Part shown: positions 44,870 to 52,797 of the stretch, one piece after another | Numbering within the stretch: position 1 is the stretch's first letter | Layout of the letters: the number at the start of each line of letters is the position of its first letter | Source: Bacteroidota bacterium | GTDB taxonomy: Bacteria > Bacteroidota > Bacteroidia > Bacteroidales > JAAUTT01 | DNA: 64,000 bases | Direction: 5' to 3' | Assembly (NCBI GenBank): GCA_023429135.1 | Contig: JAEYWD010000092.1 | Location: 13,771-77,770, forward strand | Notes under the pieces: generated by a model | Told to the model about the DNA's origin: nothing | What the model saw: the letters and a program-made list of their open reading frames with translations, nothing else | The model's database searches: none | Translations under genes and position numbers: made by a program

Positions 44870-45014
44870 AGATAATAAGGTTTAATGATATTTGCAATCA
44901 TTTGTACTAAGGTCAAAATACAATTTAGAAATAAGGTTTTCAAAAAAGAACCTTATTTTCATTTCTGCTAACCTTAGTAGGAAAGCATACAAAGCCATTT
45001 TAACCTTATTATCT
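44870..45014. repeat. Three-tier nested inverted repeat between convergent genes
   Basis: Outer arms 44870-44882 and 45002-45014 (13 bp, AGATAATAAGGTT), middle arms 44905-44913 and 44971-44979 (9 bp, TACTAAGGT), inner arms 44929-44938 and 44949-44958 (10 bp, AAATAAGGTT, 10-nt loop). All three arms share the core TAAGGT. Spacers are nearly symmetric (22/22 and 15/12 nt). It lies between the stops of the PLP enzyme and the GH9 gene. Confidence 0.75.
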
Positions 45015-45037
45015 AAATACCTACATCGAACTCATGG

Positions 45038-46798
45038 TTACTTATGTATAGCTTCCAGAGACCAAACCAGGTATACCAAAGGTGAATTCCAGTTTATTGC
45101 AATTTCGTTTGAAGCATACGATTCTGTGACATCAACAAACGCCTCATCGGCAACCGAGGATGGATATTCGCATTTATCCTGTTTTCCAGGGTTTGGTCCG
45201 CCAGAGAGGAAACCAGGAACAGGTTCCAGTATTTCATCTGCCCCTGACGGTCTGTGGTGTATAAACATAGGCGTTTTAAAGCCATACCCTGTAACATACG
45301 AGAAGCCTGTTGCATTGCGACCCAAAATATAATCGAGGGTGTGAATGGCTCCGGTTAAATATTTGCGGTCGTTGCTGACTCTAAAGGCTTCAATAAGAAC
45401 TATACCCTGATTGGCTGCTACAGCATTGCTTCCCCAAACAAAATTGCGTGCATCTTTGCACATAGGAGTTGAGTAGGCGTTCTTTTCTGAATCTTTTATC
45501 AGTTCATCCGCCATACCTATCAGGTTTTTCTTCAGATTTACAATGTCGTTTTTTGCTATAGCTGTTAAGCTCTTCTCAAAACGCAACAATGTGTAGTAAC
45601 CCAAAAGACGTACATTGCCCCACGAGGGAACTGGCATACTATTATCAGGAAATAGATTCACTGCTTTGTAATAACTGTCTTTAAGGGTGGTGACATATAA
45701 TTCGGAAGCTGCCCAGATAAACTCATCTTTTACATCTCCATCACCATATTCGCCTGTAAATACTTCTGGTTTGAATTTTTTATTCATCTCATTTTGTCTG
45801 TATAAAACACCAGGGTTAGCGATAGCCCAATTCCAGGCTTTTTCCGAAGCTTTCAAACAGGAATCGGCTAAACCGGGCAGTTCTTTAGGGAACTTTTTAA
45901 ATATGCGTGAGGACTGAGCCATTACAGCGGCAAAATCCAGCGCTGCGGCTGTGCTTTTTTGAACTACATAACGCGGAGCTTTGGCATCAGATGGCATTAC
46001 AAATCCGTCAAAGTTGGGATTTGTAAGTTTATGATGCACACCTCCGTCGTTGGGATCCTGCATGGTTAGCATCCAACGCAGGTTCCACAAAAGTTCATCC
46101 AGAATATCGGGTAGAATATTTGAACTTTCAGGGATATTGAGAGTTAATTGTTTACAATAATCCGGATACTCTTCGAAAAGCGAGAACATGGTCCCCATGG
46201 TTATACCGGAGTTAACAATATATTTATTGTAATCGCCGGCATCGTACCACCCTTTGGTACTGGATATTGTAGTTTCTTCTGGCCGTTGAGGTGTTGCAGC
46301 CGATGGGTGAATCAATACTTTATCGTCGGGGTGCCCTGCCGGCCGGCTCCATTTGCCTGCATACTTATAAGGAAGAGGTGTTGATAACCGCTGAAAGTAG
46401 AATGATTTCATTGATCCTTTGGCTAGTTCTCCATGAACGCCGGCCTTTATTTCGAATTGGTATGAATAACCAATATCGGGAATATAAACCACGTAAGTAC
46501 CAGGTTTATTAAATTGCGAAAAATCGGCAATGCGGGTTACTGAAGGAGAATAATCCGATTTATGCGGACCGCTTAATTCACCGGTAAACAGTATTTCGGT
46601 GAGATCAGGAGAGGCAATCATAAACTTGCTGTCGATATCTTTTGTCAGAACCGCAATTTTGGTGCTGTTGGGATAGAAACCAATCTGATTAAGCCGAATA
46701 GCGGTAGATAGATGCTGAGCGGAAACGCCTGAGCAGTAACCCAGTATTAGAGCATAAATTGCTAAATAAAAAAGGCGTGTTAGTTTACTTTTAATCAT
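45038..46798 (-). CDS. GH9 endoglucanase-type glycosidase
   Basis: A 586-aa exported enzyme (signal peptide to about residue 28). N-terminal Ig-like CelD_N domain (about 30-120, IRLNQIGFYPNSTKIAVL), then an (alpha/alpha)6 barrel. Catalytic aspartates sit in GWYDAGDYNKYI (D186, D189) and the general-acid Glu in NEIAINWN (E565), with the usual YVTGYG and SGGPNPG blocks shortly before. It cleaves beta-1,4-glucans; in this locus xyloglucan is a plausible target because a GH31 with an alpha-xylosidase-like nucleophile motif follows. Downstream of the GH31 gene on the same strand, but the two are separated by repeat copy 3. Confidence 0.92.
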   Translation of the reverse strand: MIKSKLTRLFYLAIYALILGYCSGVSAQHLSTAIRLNQIGFYPNSTKIAVLTKDIDSKFMIASPDLTEILFTGELSGPHKSDYSPSVTRIADFSQFNKPGTYVVYIPDIGYSYQFEIKAGVHGELAKGSMKSFYFQRLSTPLPYKYAGKWSRPAGHPDDKVLIHPSAATPQRPEETTISSTKGWYDAGDYNKYIVNSGITMGTMFSLFEEYPDYCKQLTLNIPESSNILPDILDELLWNLRWMLTMQDPNDGGVHHKLTNPNFDGFVMPSDAKAPRYVVQKSTAAALDFAAVMAQSSRIFKKFPKELPGLADSCLKASEKAWNWAIANPGVLYRQNEMNKKFKPEVFTGEYGDGDVKDEFIWAASELYVTTLKDSYYKAVNLFPDNSMPVPSWGNVRLLGYYTLLRFEKSLTAIAKNDIVNLKKNLIGMADELIKDSEKNAYSTPMCKDARNFVWGSNAVAANQGIVLIEAFRVSNDRKYLTGAIHTLDYILGRNATGFSYVTGYGFKTPMFIHHRPSGADEILEPVPGFLSGGPNPGKQDKCEYPSSVADEAFVDVTESYASNEIAINWNSPLVYLVWSLEAIHK

Positions 46799-46825
46799 AA
46801 AAATAGTGTTAATTGGGTGGTAAAG

Positions 46826-46935
46826 GAGGCTGTGTAATTAGTCCATAACCGGAGGTTGAGCTTGTCGAAACCTCATTGTAAATCAGCAAGATTACACTTC
46901 GACAGGCTCAGTGTCCGCACTTTTCACACAGCCTC
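46826..46935. repeat. Palindromic repeat element, copy 3 (110 bp)
   Basis: Ends GAGGCTGTGTAATTA (46826) and TTTTCACACAGCCTC (46921-46935) pair over their outer 10 bp (GAGGCTGTGT). Inside are inverted copies of TGAGCTTGTCGAA and TTCGACAGGCTCA. It lies between the GH31 stop (46943) and the GH9 start (46798). Confidence 0.75.
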
Positions 46936-46942
46936 AGATAAA

Positions 46943-49357
46943 TTATTTCAGCTCGGTATAATTCATAATTTTAAACTTTACTTTTCCAGCGAGAGGATCG
47001 CTGTCTAAAGCAAAGGTGTTTCCTTTTTTTGTAAGGGAAACAGGTTGAAGCTTATTATCCGATGGCAGACAAATAAAACCTTCTGCTTTTTGAGACGAGG
47101 AGAAGCTAACAAGATCAAGGTTACTCCAGTCCATATCCATAGTAGATTGAGCCAGTTTAATATGAGGTATTACCGCTCCGTCGCGTACGAGCATTATTAC
47201 AGGGACCTTACCTGTTTTAATATGGTGCCACCCCGGATTGTAAACCTGTTTTGTCTGGTAATCGATCCATTTTCCACCCGGGAGATAAACATCCCGTTCG
47301 GTGCCGTTTTCCATCATAGGGGCTACCAATATGTCCGATCCGAATAAATATTGGTTATCGATAAACCAGGAACCGGGATCGTCTGGATACTCCACAAACA
47401 AAGCTCTTACCATGGGCAATCCTTTCTCTGTACATAATTTGGATTGGGCATAAATGTAAGGCATTAATCTGTAGCGCATATCGGTAGCATCGCGAAAGGC
47501 ATTATTGAAGCTCTCGTTATATTCCCAGGGTTCTTTGGGAGGAGCTCCATGAGTGCGTGTGTGAGAGGTAAGCATTCCAAAAGGAAGCCAGCGGCGGTAT
47601 AGATCTTCGGGTGTTTTTACTACAAAACCGCCAATATCGTGACTCCAGAATGTGAAACCTGATAATCCAAGTGACAGCCCTCCACGTAATTGCGCCTGCA
47701 TTCCGTTATCGGTATTTTCCGCATCACCGCCCCAGTGCAGCGGATAGCGCTGACTTCCGGCCCAGGTGCTGCGAGCCCAGATGATAGATTCGCCATTTAT
47801 CTTTTTTGTAATATCTGCAACTGTTTTGTTATAGCGTAATGGATAAAGGTTGTGCTCGTAAAAACCCGTTTTACCCGATGCATAAACTCCTGTGTGAGGA
47901 GCTGCTTCTCCAAAATCTACTTTAATAGCTCCCACTCCCAATTTCAGCAAACCAGCAATTTTTTCCTGGTACCATGCAACAGTATTTGGGTTGGAGAAGT
48001 CGAGAATAGCATCCTCGTAAGGAATGTTACCTTTGGCATCTTTTACATACAGTCCTTTCTCCACAATTTCATTAAAAAGACTGTTTTTAGGAACAAAATA
48101 CGGTAACTGCCACAGGCTGATATGAAATCCCTGGGATTTTAAATCTGTAATCATTTTCGCTGGATCCTGGAAACGGGTCTTTGAGAAAGTATAGTCGCTC
48201 CTCCAATCGGTTTCGAACCATCCGGTATCAAAATGTATCACATCGCATGGAATTTTGTTCTCGCGTAGTTTACTGGCAACGGTGCGGCCATCGTTTTCAG
48301 AGAAATAGGTTATTCGGCTCATCCAAAGACCAAATGACCATAGTGGCGGCATATCAGGTTTTCCGGTGAGATTGGTATACTCATCGAGTATTTCTTTTGG
48401 TTGTCCCAGAAACACAAACAGATCAAGTTCATCATCGCCAATCATAAGCGAGTTCAATCCATTAAAATATTTTCCAAAGTCGCATGTGATAGGCGAGGAG
48501 GTGTGCATAAACATTCCATATCCCCGGCTGCTCATAAAGAATGGAATGGGTTTGTACATGGTCTCGTTTTCAACACCATTGGCATCATCAGTCCAAAGCA
48601 CAACTTTTTGGCCACGTTTGTTCAGTTGTGTAAAAGATTCGCCGCACCCGAATATTTTTTCATCGGGCGAAAGGTTAAATGCAGCGGAAAAACTTCTGGA
48701 ATAGTCGGAAGTTCTTCTTACAAAACAAAATGGAGTAATAGGGGTAAAGGACGTTATGTTGTCACTTGCATGATTGGTGCTTGTAAGAAGCTTTCCGGCA
48801 GCATCAAATATTTCAATTTTCCAGGGATTTATTTTTATAACAACCGATCCGGATGTATTCGAATATTTGTGTCCGCCTTCCACTTTTGTGTATTTCCATG
48901 TATTATCTATAGGAGCTTTGCCTCCGGTAAGCATCAGTGATGGCTCTTCGGGGCGTGCCTGAATTCCGCTTTTGGCTCTTATCCGTATTGTTCTGGGAGA
49001 AACAAATTCTACCGAAAAAGGATACACCGGCGAGGCGGCATATTCAATGGATGGGAACTCGTTTTGATTCACCTTGTATAACATTCCCAGCATATTATTA
49101 AAAGCTTGCCGTGTGGAATAGTTGTACCGGTGGTATTTTAATTCTCCCTGGCCCGTTTTGGGATTGAATGATGCAAGACTATCGGCGAGGTAATAAGTAT
49201 TTGTAAAATCGTGAAAGTCGCCGCTGATATCAATAGGTTCATTCAGCAAGTATTGCGGCCGTCCAGGCTGTGCGGGGATTTGAGCGTTCAAATATCCTCC
49301 GCAAACGATTGCAAAAACGAATAGTAGTTTTTGTTTCAATTTAGTGGTAATTAGCAT
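46943..49357 (-). CDS. GH31 alpha-glycosidase, probably alpha-xylosidase
   Basis: An 804-aa exported enzyme (signal peptide to about residue 25, GYLNAQ). N-terminal beta-sandwich (about 30-330), (beta/alpha)8 barrel with the nucleophile Asp in AIKVDFGEAAP (D481) and the acid/base Asp in LHWGGDAENT (D545), then C-terminal beta domains. The DFGE after the nucleophile is typical of alpha-xylosidases (alpha-glucosidases more often have other residues here), so xyloglucan oligosaccharides are the favoured substrate. Divergent from the GH51 gene and followed on its strand by GH9. Confidence 0.9.
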   Translation of the reverse strand: MLITTKLKQKLLFVFAIVCGGYLNAQIPAQPGRPQYLLNEPIDISGDFHDFTNTYYLADSLASFNPKTGQGELKYHRYNYSTRQAFNNMLGMLYKVNQNEFPSIEYAASPVYPFSVEFVSPRTIRIRAKSGIQARPEEPSLMLTGGKAPIDNTWKYTKVEGGHKYSNTSGSVVIKINPWKIEIFDAAGKLLTSTNHASDNITSFTPITPFCFVRRTSDYSRSFSAAFNLSPDEKIFGCGESFTQLNKRGQKVVLWTDDANGVENETMYKPIPFFMSSRGYGMFMHTSSPITCDFGKYFNGLNSLMIGDDELDLFVFLGQPKEILDEYTNLTGKPDMPPLWSFGLWMSRITYFSENDGRTVASKLRENKIPCDVIHFDTGWFETDWRSDYTFSKTRFQDPAKMITDLKSQGFHISLWQLPYFVPKNSLFNEIVEKGLYVKDAKGNIPYEDAILDFSNPNTVAWYQEKIAGLLKLGVGAIKVDFGEAAPHTGVYASGKTGFYEHNLYPLRYNKTVADITKKINGESIIWARSTWAGSQRYPLHWGGDAENTDNGMQAQLRGGLSLGLSGFTFWSHDIGGFVVKTPEDLYRRWLPFGMLTSHTRTHGAPPKEPWEYNESFNNAFRDATDMRYRLMPYIYAQSKLCTEKGLPMVRALFVEYPDDPGSWFIDNQYLFGSDILVAPMMENGTERDVYLPGGKWIDYQTKQVYNPGWHHIKTGKVPVIMLVRDGAVIPHIKLAQSTMDMDWSNLDLVSFSSSQKAEGFICLPSDNKLQPVSLTKKGNTFALDSDPLAGKVKFKIMNYTELK

Positions 49358-49604
49358 GTTAATAAATTAAAAATGATTAGAATTTGTGTAATACTTCACT
49401 GATTTATTTACAATTGCAATTTCTGAAACATTGCAATGAAATTCAAATTTTTCTGAGGACAAAATTATTCTTTAATTCTAATTTATGAATTTTCTTCATG
49501 AATATTTGAATAAAATGTTAAATTTACACTTAATTATAACTACTAATTGGGGTTATGACTTCTGGAATAATAGTCAATATTTATTTGAATTAAACGCTAA
49601 ACTC

Positions 49605-51578
49605 ATGAGAAGAAATCTGTTACTGCAGTTATTTTTATCTTTCTTTTTTATTGCTGCCGTTGCACAGGAAAGTAAGATAATATTGGTTAATGCCGATAAA
49701 CCTCTTTATCCTGTACAACCCACCATGTGGGGCATTTTTTTCGAGGACATCAATTTTGCTGCCGATGGAGGTATTTATGCCGAATTGGTTAAAAATCGCT
49801 CTTTTGAATTTTTTCAACCTTTAATGGGATGGAAAGAATTAAGAAAAAACAGGGAGGCCGGATCGGCATTAATTAACAACAGGGCAGCAACCACTCCTTC
49901 AAATCCCCGGTTTGCTCATGTTTCGTTTGACAATGCCGAAGGTACGTATGCCCTTTCGAATGCTGGTTTCAGAGGAATGGGTATAAAACAGGGAATGAAA
50001 TATCATTTTTCGGTATGGGCTGGTCAGAAGTCGGGTGATGTTAAAATGCGCATTGAACTTGTTGGCGCTGATGGAAAACAAATAGGAACAGCAGCCCTGG
50101 TTCCCGGAGACGGAGCATGGAGTAAGTATAGTGTTGACTTTAATGCTATCACTACCGATCCTAAAGCATCGCTCAACATTTGGTTCGAAGGAAAAGGATC
50201 GATCGATCTGGATATGATTTCTCTTTTCCCGGATGATACCTGGAAAAACCGTCCGGGTGGTCTTAGAGCTGATCTGGTTCAATTACTTGCTGACCTGAAA
50301 CCCGGGTTCCTCCGTTTTCCTGGCGGATGTATTGTTGAGGGCAGAGAGCTTACCAACCGTTACCAATGGAAAAAATCGGTAGGTAATGTGGAGAACCGTG
50401 AATTGATAGTTAATCGCTGGAATACTGAGTTTCCGCATAAAAATGCTCCGGATTATTTTCAAAGCTATGGATTGGGCTTTTACGAATATTTTCTACTTGC
50501 TGAAGATATCGGTGCCGAACCTCTACCAATTCTAAGCTGTGGCATGGCCTGCCAGTTCAATACTGCCGAAGTTGTTCCATTAGATCAGATAGACCCTTAT
50601 ATTCAAGATGCGCTGGATCTGATTGAATTTGCAAATGGTCCTGTAACCTCCAAATGGGGAAAACTAAGAGCCGATATGGGGCATCCGGCTCCTTTTAATC
50701 TTAAAATGTTAGGTGTTGGCAACGAACAATGGGGGCCACAATATATTGAGCGGTATAAAGTATTTAGTGATGCTTTAAAAGCCAAACATCCTGAGATAAA
50801 ACTCGTTTCGGGAACAGGACCTTCGCCCGATGGAACTGACTTTGAGTATGCCTCAGTGGAATTGAAAAAGCTGAATGCTGAACTGGTTGATGAGCATTAC
50901 TATCGTTCGCCCGAATGGTTTTTCAGTAATGCTGCCCGTTACGATAAATATGACCGTAATAGCTATAAGATTTTTGCAGGCGAATATGCTTCTCATATTC
51001 CCAACACCGGAAATCCACCTCACAAAAATACCTGGCTGAGTGCTATTTCGGAAGCTGCTTTTATGACCGGACTAGAGCGTAATGCCGATGTGGTATGGAT
51101 GTGTTCTTATGCTCCGTTGTTTGCACACGCCGAAGCATGGCAATGGAGTCCCGACCTGATCTGGTTCAATAACCTGGAATCGTATGGTACCCCCAATTAT
51201 TATGTTCAGAAAATGTTTTCGGTAAACAGCGGCACCGATGTTCTTTCAATTACCGAAGGCGAGAAACCTTTGACGGGCCAGGATGGTATTTATGCGTCGT
51301 CAGTTTTCGACAAAAGAACAAATGAGATTGTTATTAAGATTGTTAACTCCAGTGAAACCGCTGTAACACGCGAACTAAACATTAAAACATCGCGGAAATT
51401 AGACGGAAAAGTGGCTATAACTGTTTTGAAGAGTGATGATAAAGGAGCTTTTAACTCGTTTGAAAGTCCTATGAATATTAAACCTCAGGATCAAACTGTA
51501 AATCTTAATGGTAAAAGAATTAAATTAAACCTTCCTGCTTCCTCATTGAACATGATAAAAATTAAATTAGCGAAATAG
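49605..51578 (+). CDS. GH51 alpha-L-arabinofuranosidase
   Basis: A 657-aa exported enzyme. An in-frame ATG occurs at 49485, but the ATG at 49605 gives a compact signal peptide (RRNLLLQLFLSFFFIAAVAQ) and is preferred. N-terminal region with a CBM4_9-like jelly roll (about 80-215), barrel with general-acid Glu in GVGNEQWGPQYIERY (E374) and nucleophile Glu in FAGEYASH (E460), and a C-terminal beta domain. It removes arabinofuranosyl residues from arabinan or arabinoxylan-type side chains. Divergently oriented from GH31/GH9; likely one hemicellulose locus. Confidence 0.92.
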   Translation: MRRNLLLQLFLSFFFIAAVAQESKIILVNADKPLYPVQPTMWGIFFEDINFAADGGIYAELVKNRSFEFFQPLMGWKELRKNREAGSALINNRAATTPSNPRFAHVSFDNAEGTYALSNAGFRGMGIKQGMKYHFSVWAGQKSGDVKMRIELVGADGKQIGTAALVPGDGAWSKYSVDFNAITTDPKASLNIWFEGKGSIDLDMISLFPDDTWKNRPGGLRADLVQLLADLKPGFLRFPGGCIVEGRELTNRYQWKKSVGNVENRELIVNRWNTEFPHKNAPDYFQSYGLGFYEYFLLAEDIGAEPLPILSCGMACQFNTAEVVPLDQIDPYIQDALDLIEFANGPVTSKWGKLRADMGHPAPFNLKMLGVGNEQWGPQYIERYKVFSDALKAKHPEIKLVSGTGPSPDGTDFEYASVELKKLNAELVDEHYYRSPEWFFSNAARYDKYDRNSYKIFAGEYASHIPNTGNPPHKNTWLSAISEAAFMTGLERNADVVWMCSYAPLFAHAEAWQWSPDLIWFNNLESYGTPNYYVQKMFSVNSGTDVLSITEGEKPLTGQDGIYASSVFDKRTNEIVIKIVNSSETAVTRELNIKTSRKLDGKVAITVLKSDDKGAFNSFESPMNIKPQDQTVNLNGKRIKLNLPASSLNMIKIKLAK

Positions 51579-51603
51579 AAAAAGCAAATTGTATTCAAAG
51601 TTA

Positions 51604-51634
51604 AACCTTTCAGGGTTTTAAACCCTGAAAGGTT
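51604..51634 (+). terminator. Palindromic terminator-like hairpin after GH51
   Basis: A perfect 15-bp arm (51604-51618, AACCTTTCAGGGTTT) with its complement (51620-51634) and a 1-nt centre. Followed by TTTTGCCGTTTTT on the plus strand; 26 nt after the GH51 stop. Confidence 0.75.
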
Positions 51635-51694
51635 TTGCCGTTTTTAGACACCCCTCTCTTCACATTAATTCCCGGGGAGTCAAATGCCGCTATT

Positions 51695-52672
51695 TTACTT
51701 TATTATGGAATAAGTAATATAACCAGTGTAGATTACCAAAAAGATCACCCCTTCTATTCTGTCAATTCGTTTTGCTTTGAATGTTACGGTTGTAAGGAAG
51801 AGCAGCAAACTGGCAATTACGGCTACCATAATATCAAAATTAATAGAAACATTAAAAGGAAGGGGTCTGATTACCGAAGTAGTTCCCAATACAAAGAAAA
51901 TGTTGAAGATATTAGAGCCAACAATATTTCCCACAGCTATGTCGGCATTCTTCTTATAAGCTGCAACCACGGAGGTGGCCAGCTCAGGTAAAGAGGTTCC
52001 GATAGCTATAATGGTCAACCCTATAACTTTTTCGCTCATTCCAAGAACTTTGGCTATAGAAACGGCCCCTTCAACCAGATACTTTCCGCCAAGGAATAAT
52101 CCACCAATCCCAATTAAAATAAATAACAAAGCCTTCCAAACAGGAATTACTTTTTCGGTTTTCGAGGGAGATATGGCATCTACCGGAAAATCCTGACTTT
52201 GCCGTTTAGCCATTTCAAAAGTATAAACCATAAAAATGGCCATGAAACAAAGCAAAACCAAACCGTCTGCACGCGAAATAAGGTTACCCGAAGAACTGTT
52301 GTCTATAAACAAATCGTTACTCATTATTCCTATGACAATTACAGCCAGTAAACTCAAAGGAATTTCCTTCCATTTGGTATTTGTCAGAATTTCAACAGGA
52401 TTTACAATACAGGTAATTCCAAGAATGAGTAAAATATTGCTGATGTTACTTCCCAGCACATTCCCAATAGCAATATCAGTCGAGCCTTTTATGGCCGAAA
52501 AAATGTTTACGGTAAGCTCGGGAGCTGATGTTCCAAAGGCAACGATTGTTAGACCAACAACAATGTCGGAAATTCCAAATTTCCTGGCCAGCGAAGACGC
52601 ACCGGCAACAAGCCAGTTAGCACTTATGATTATTACAAAAATTCCGCCGATTAAATAAATGAAGTCGAGCAT
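51695..52672 (-). CDS. Sodium/calcium exchanger (CaCA/YrbG-type)
   Basis: A 325-aa polytopic protein with the two internally repeated alpha-motifs of the family: GTSAPELTVNIFSAIKGS with IAIGNVLGSNISNILL, and GTSLPELATSVVAAYKKN with IAVGNIVGSNIFNIFF. About ten spans are expected. Such proteins exchange Ca2+ for Na+ (or H+) across the inner membrane. Single gene, divergent from the next operon. Confidence 0.92.
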   Translation of the reverse strand: MLDFIYLIGGIFVIIISANWLVAGASSLARKFGISDIVVGLTIVAFGTSAPELTVNIFSAIKGSTDIAIGNVLGSNISNILLILGITCIVNPVEILTNTKWKEIPLSLLAVIVIGIMSNDLFIDNSSSGNLISRADGLVLLCFMAIFMVYTFEMAKRQSQDFPVDAISPSKTEKVIPVWKALLFILIGIGGLFLGGKYLVEGAVSIAKVLGMSEKVIGLTIIAIGTSLPELATSVVAAYKKNADIAVGNIVGSNIFNIFFVLGTTSVIRPLPFNVSINFDIMVAVIASLLLFLTTVTFKAKRIDRIEGVIFLVIYTGYITYSIIK

Positions 52673-52768
52673 ATTGGACGTTAAAAAAATACGAATATAG
52701 AAAAATGAAGCTATATCACCATATTTAATGCGTCGGATTAGAGATATTAAAAAATCACAAAAAAGACG

Positions 52769-52776
52769 TATTTTTG
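52769..52776 (+). promoter_or_regulatory. -7 box before the ligase-ACP-acyltransferase gene
   Basis: TATTTTTG matches TAnnTTTG, 21 nt before the ATG at 52798. Confidence 0.5.
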
Positions 52777-52797
52777 CAGCTTTAAAAGAATTAAGTT

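Noticed and set aside
44892..45332. Plus-strand frame of 146 codons overlapping the 3' end of the GH9 gene
   Set aside because: It is antisense to well-supported GH9 coding sequence and starts within the nested dyad; no domain signal.
48401..48940. 179-codon plus-strand frame within GH31
   Set aside because: Antisense to clearly coding GH31 sequence with intact catalytic motifs.
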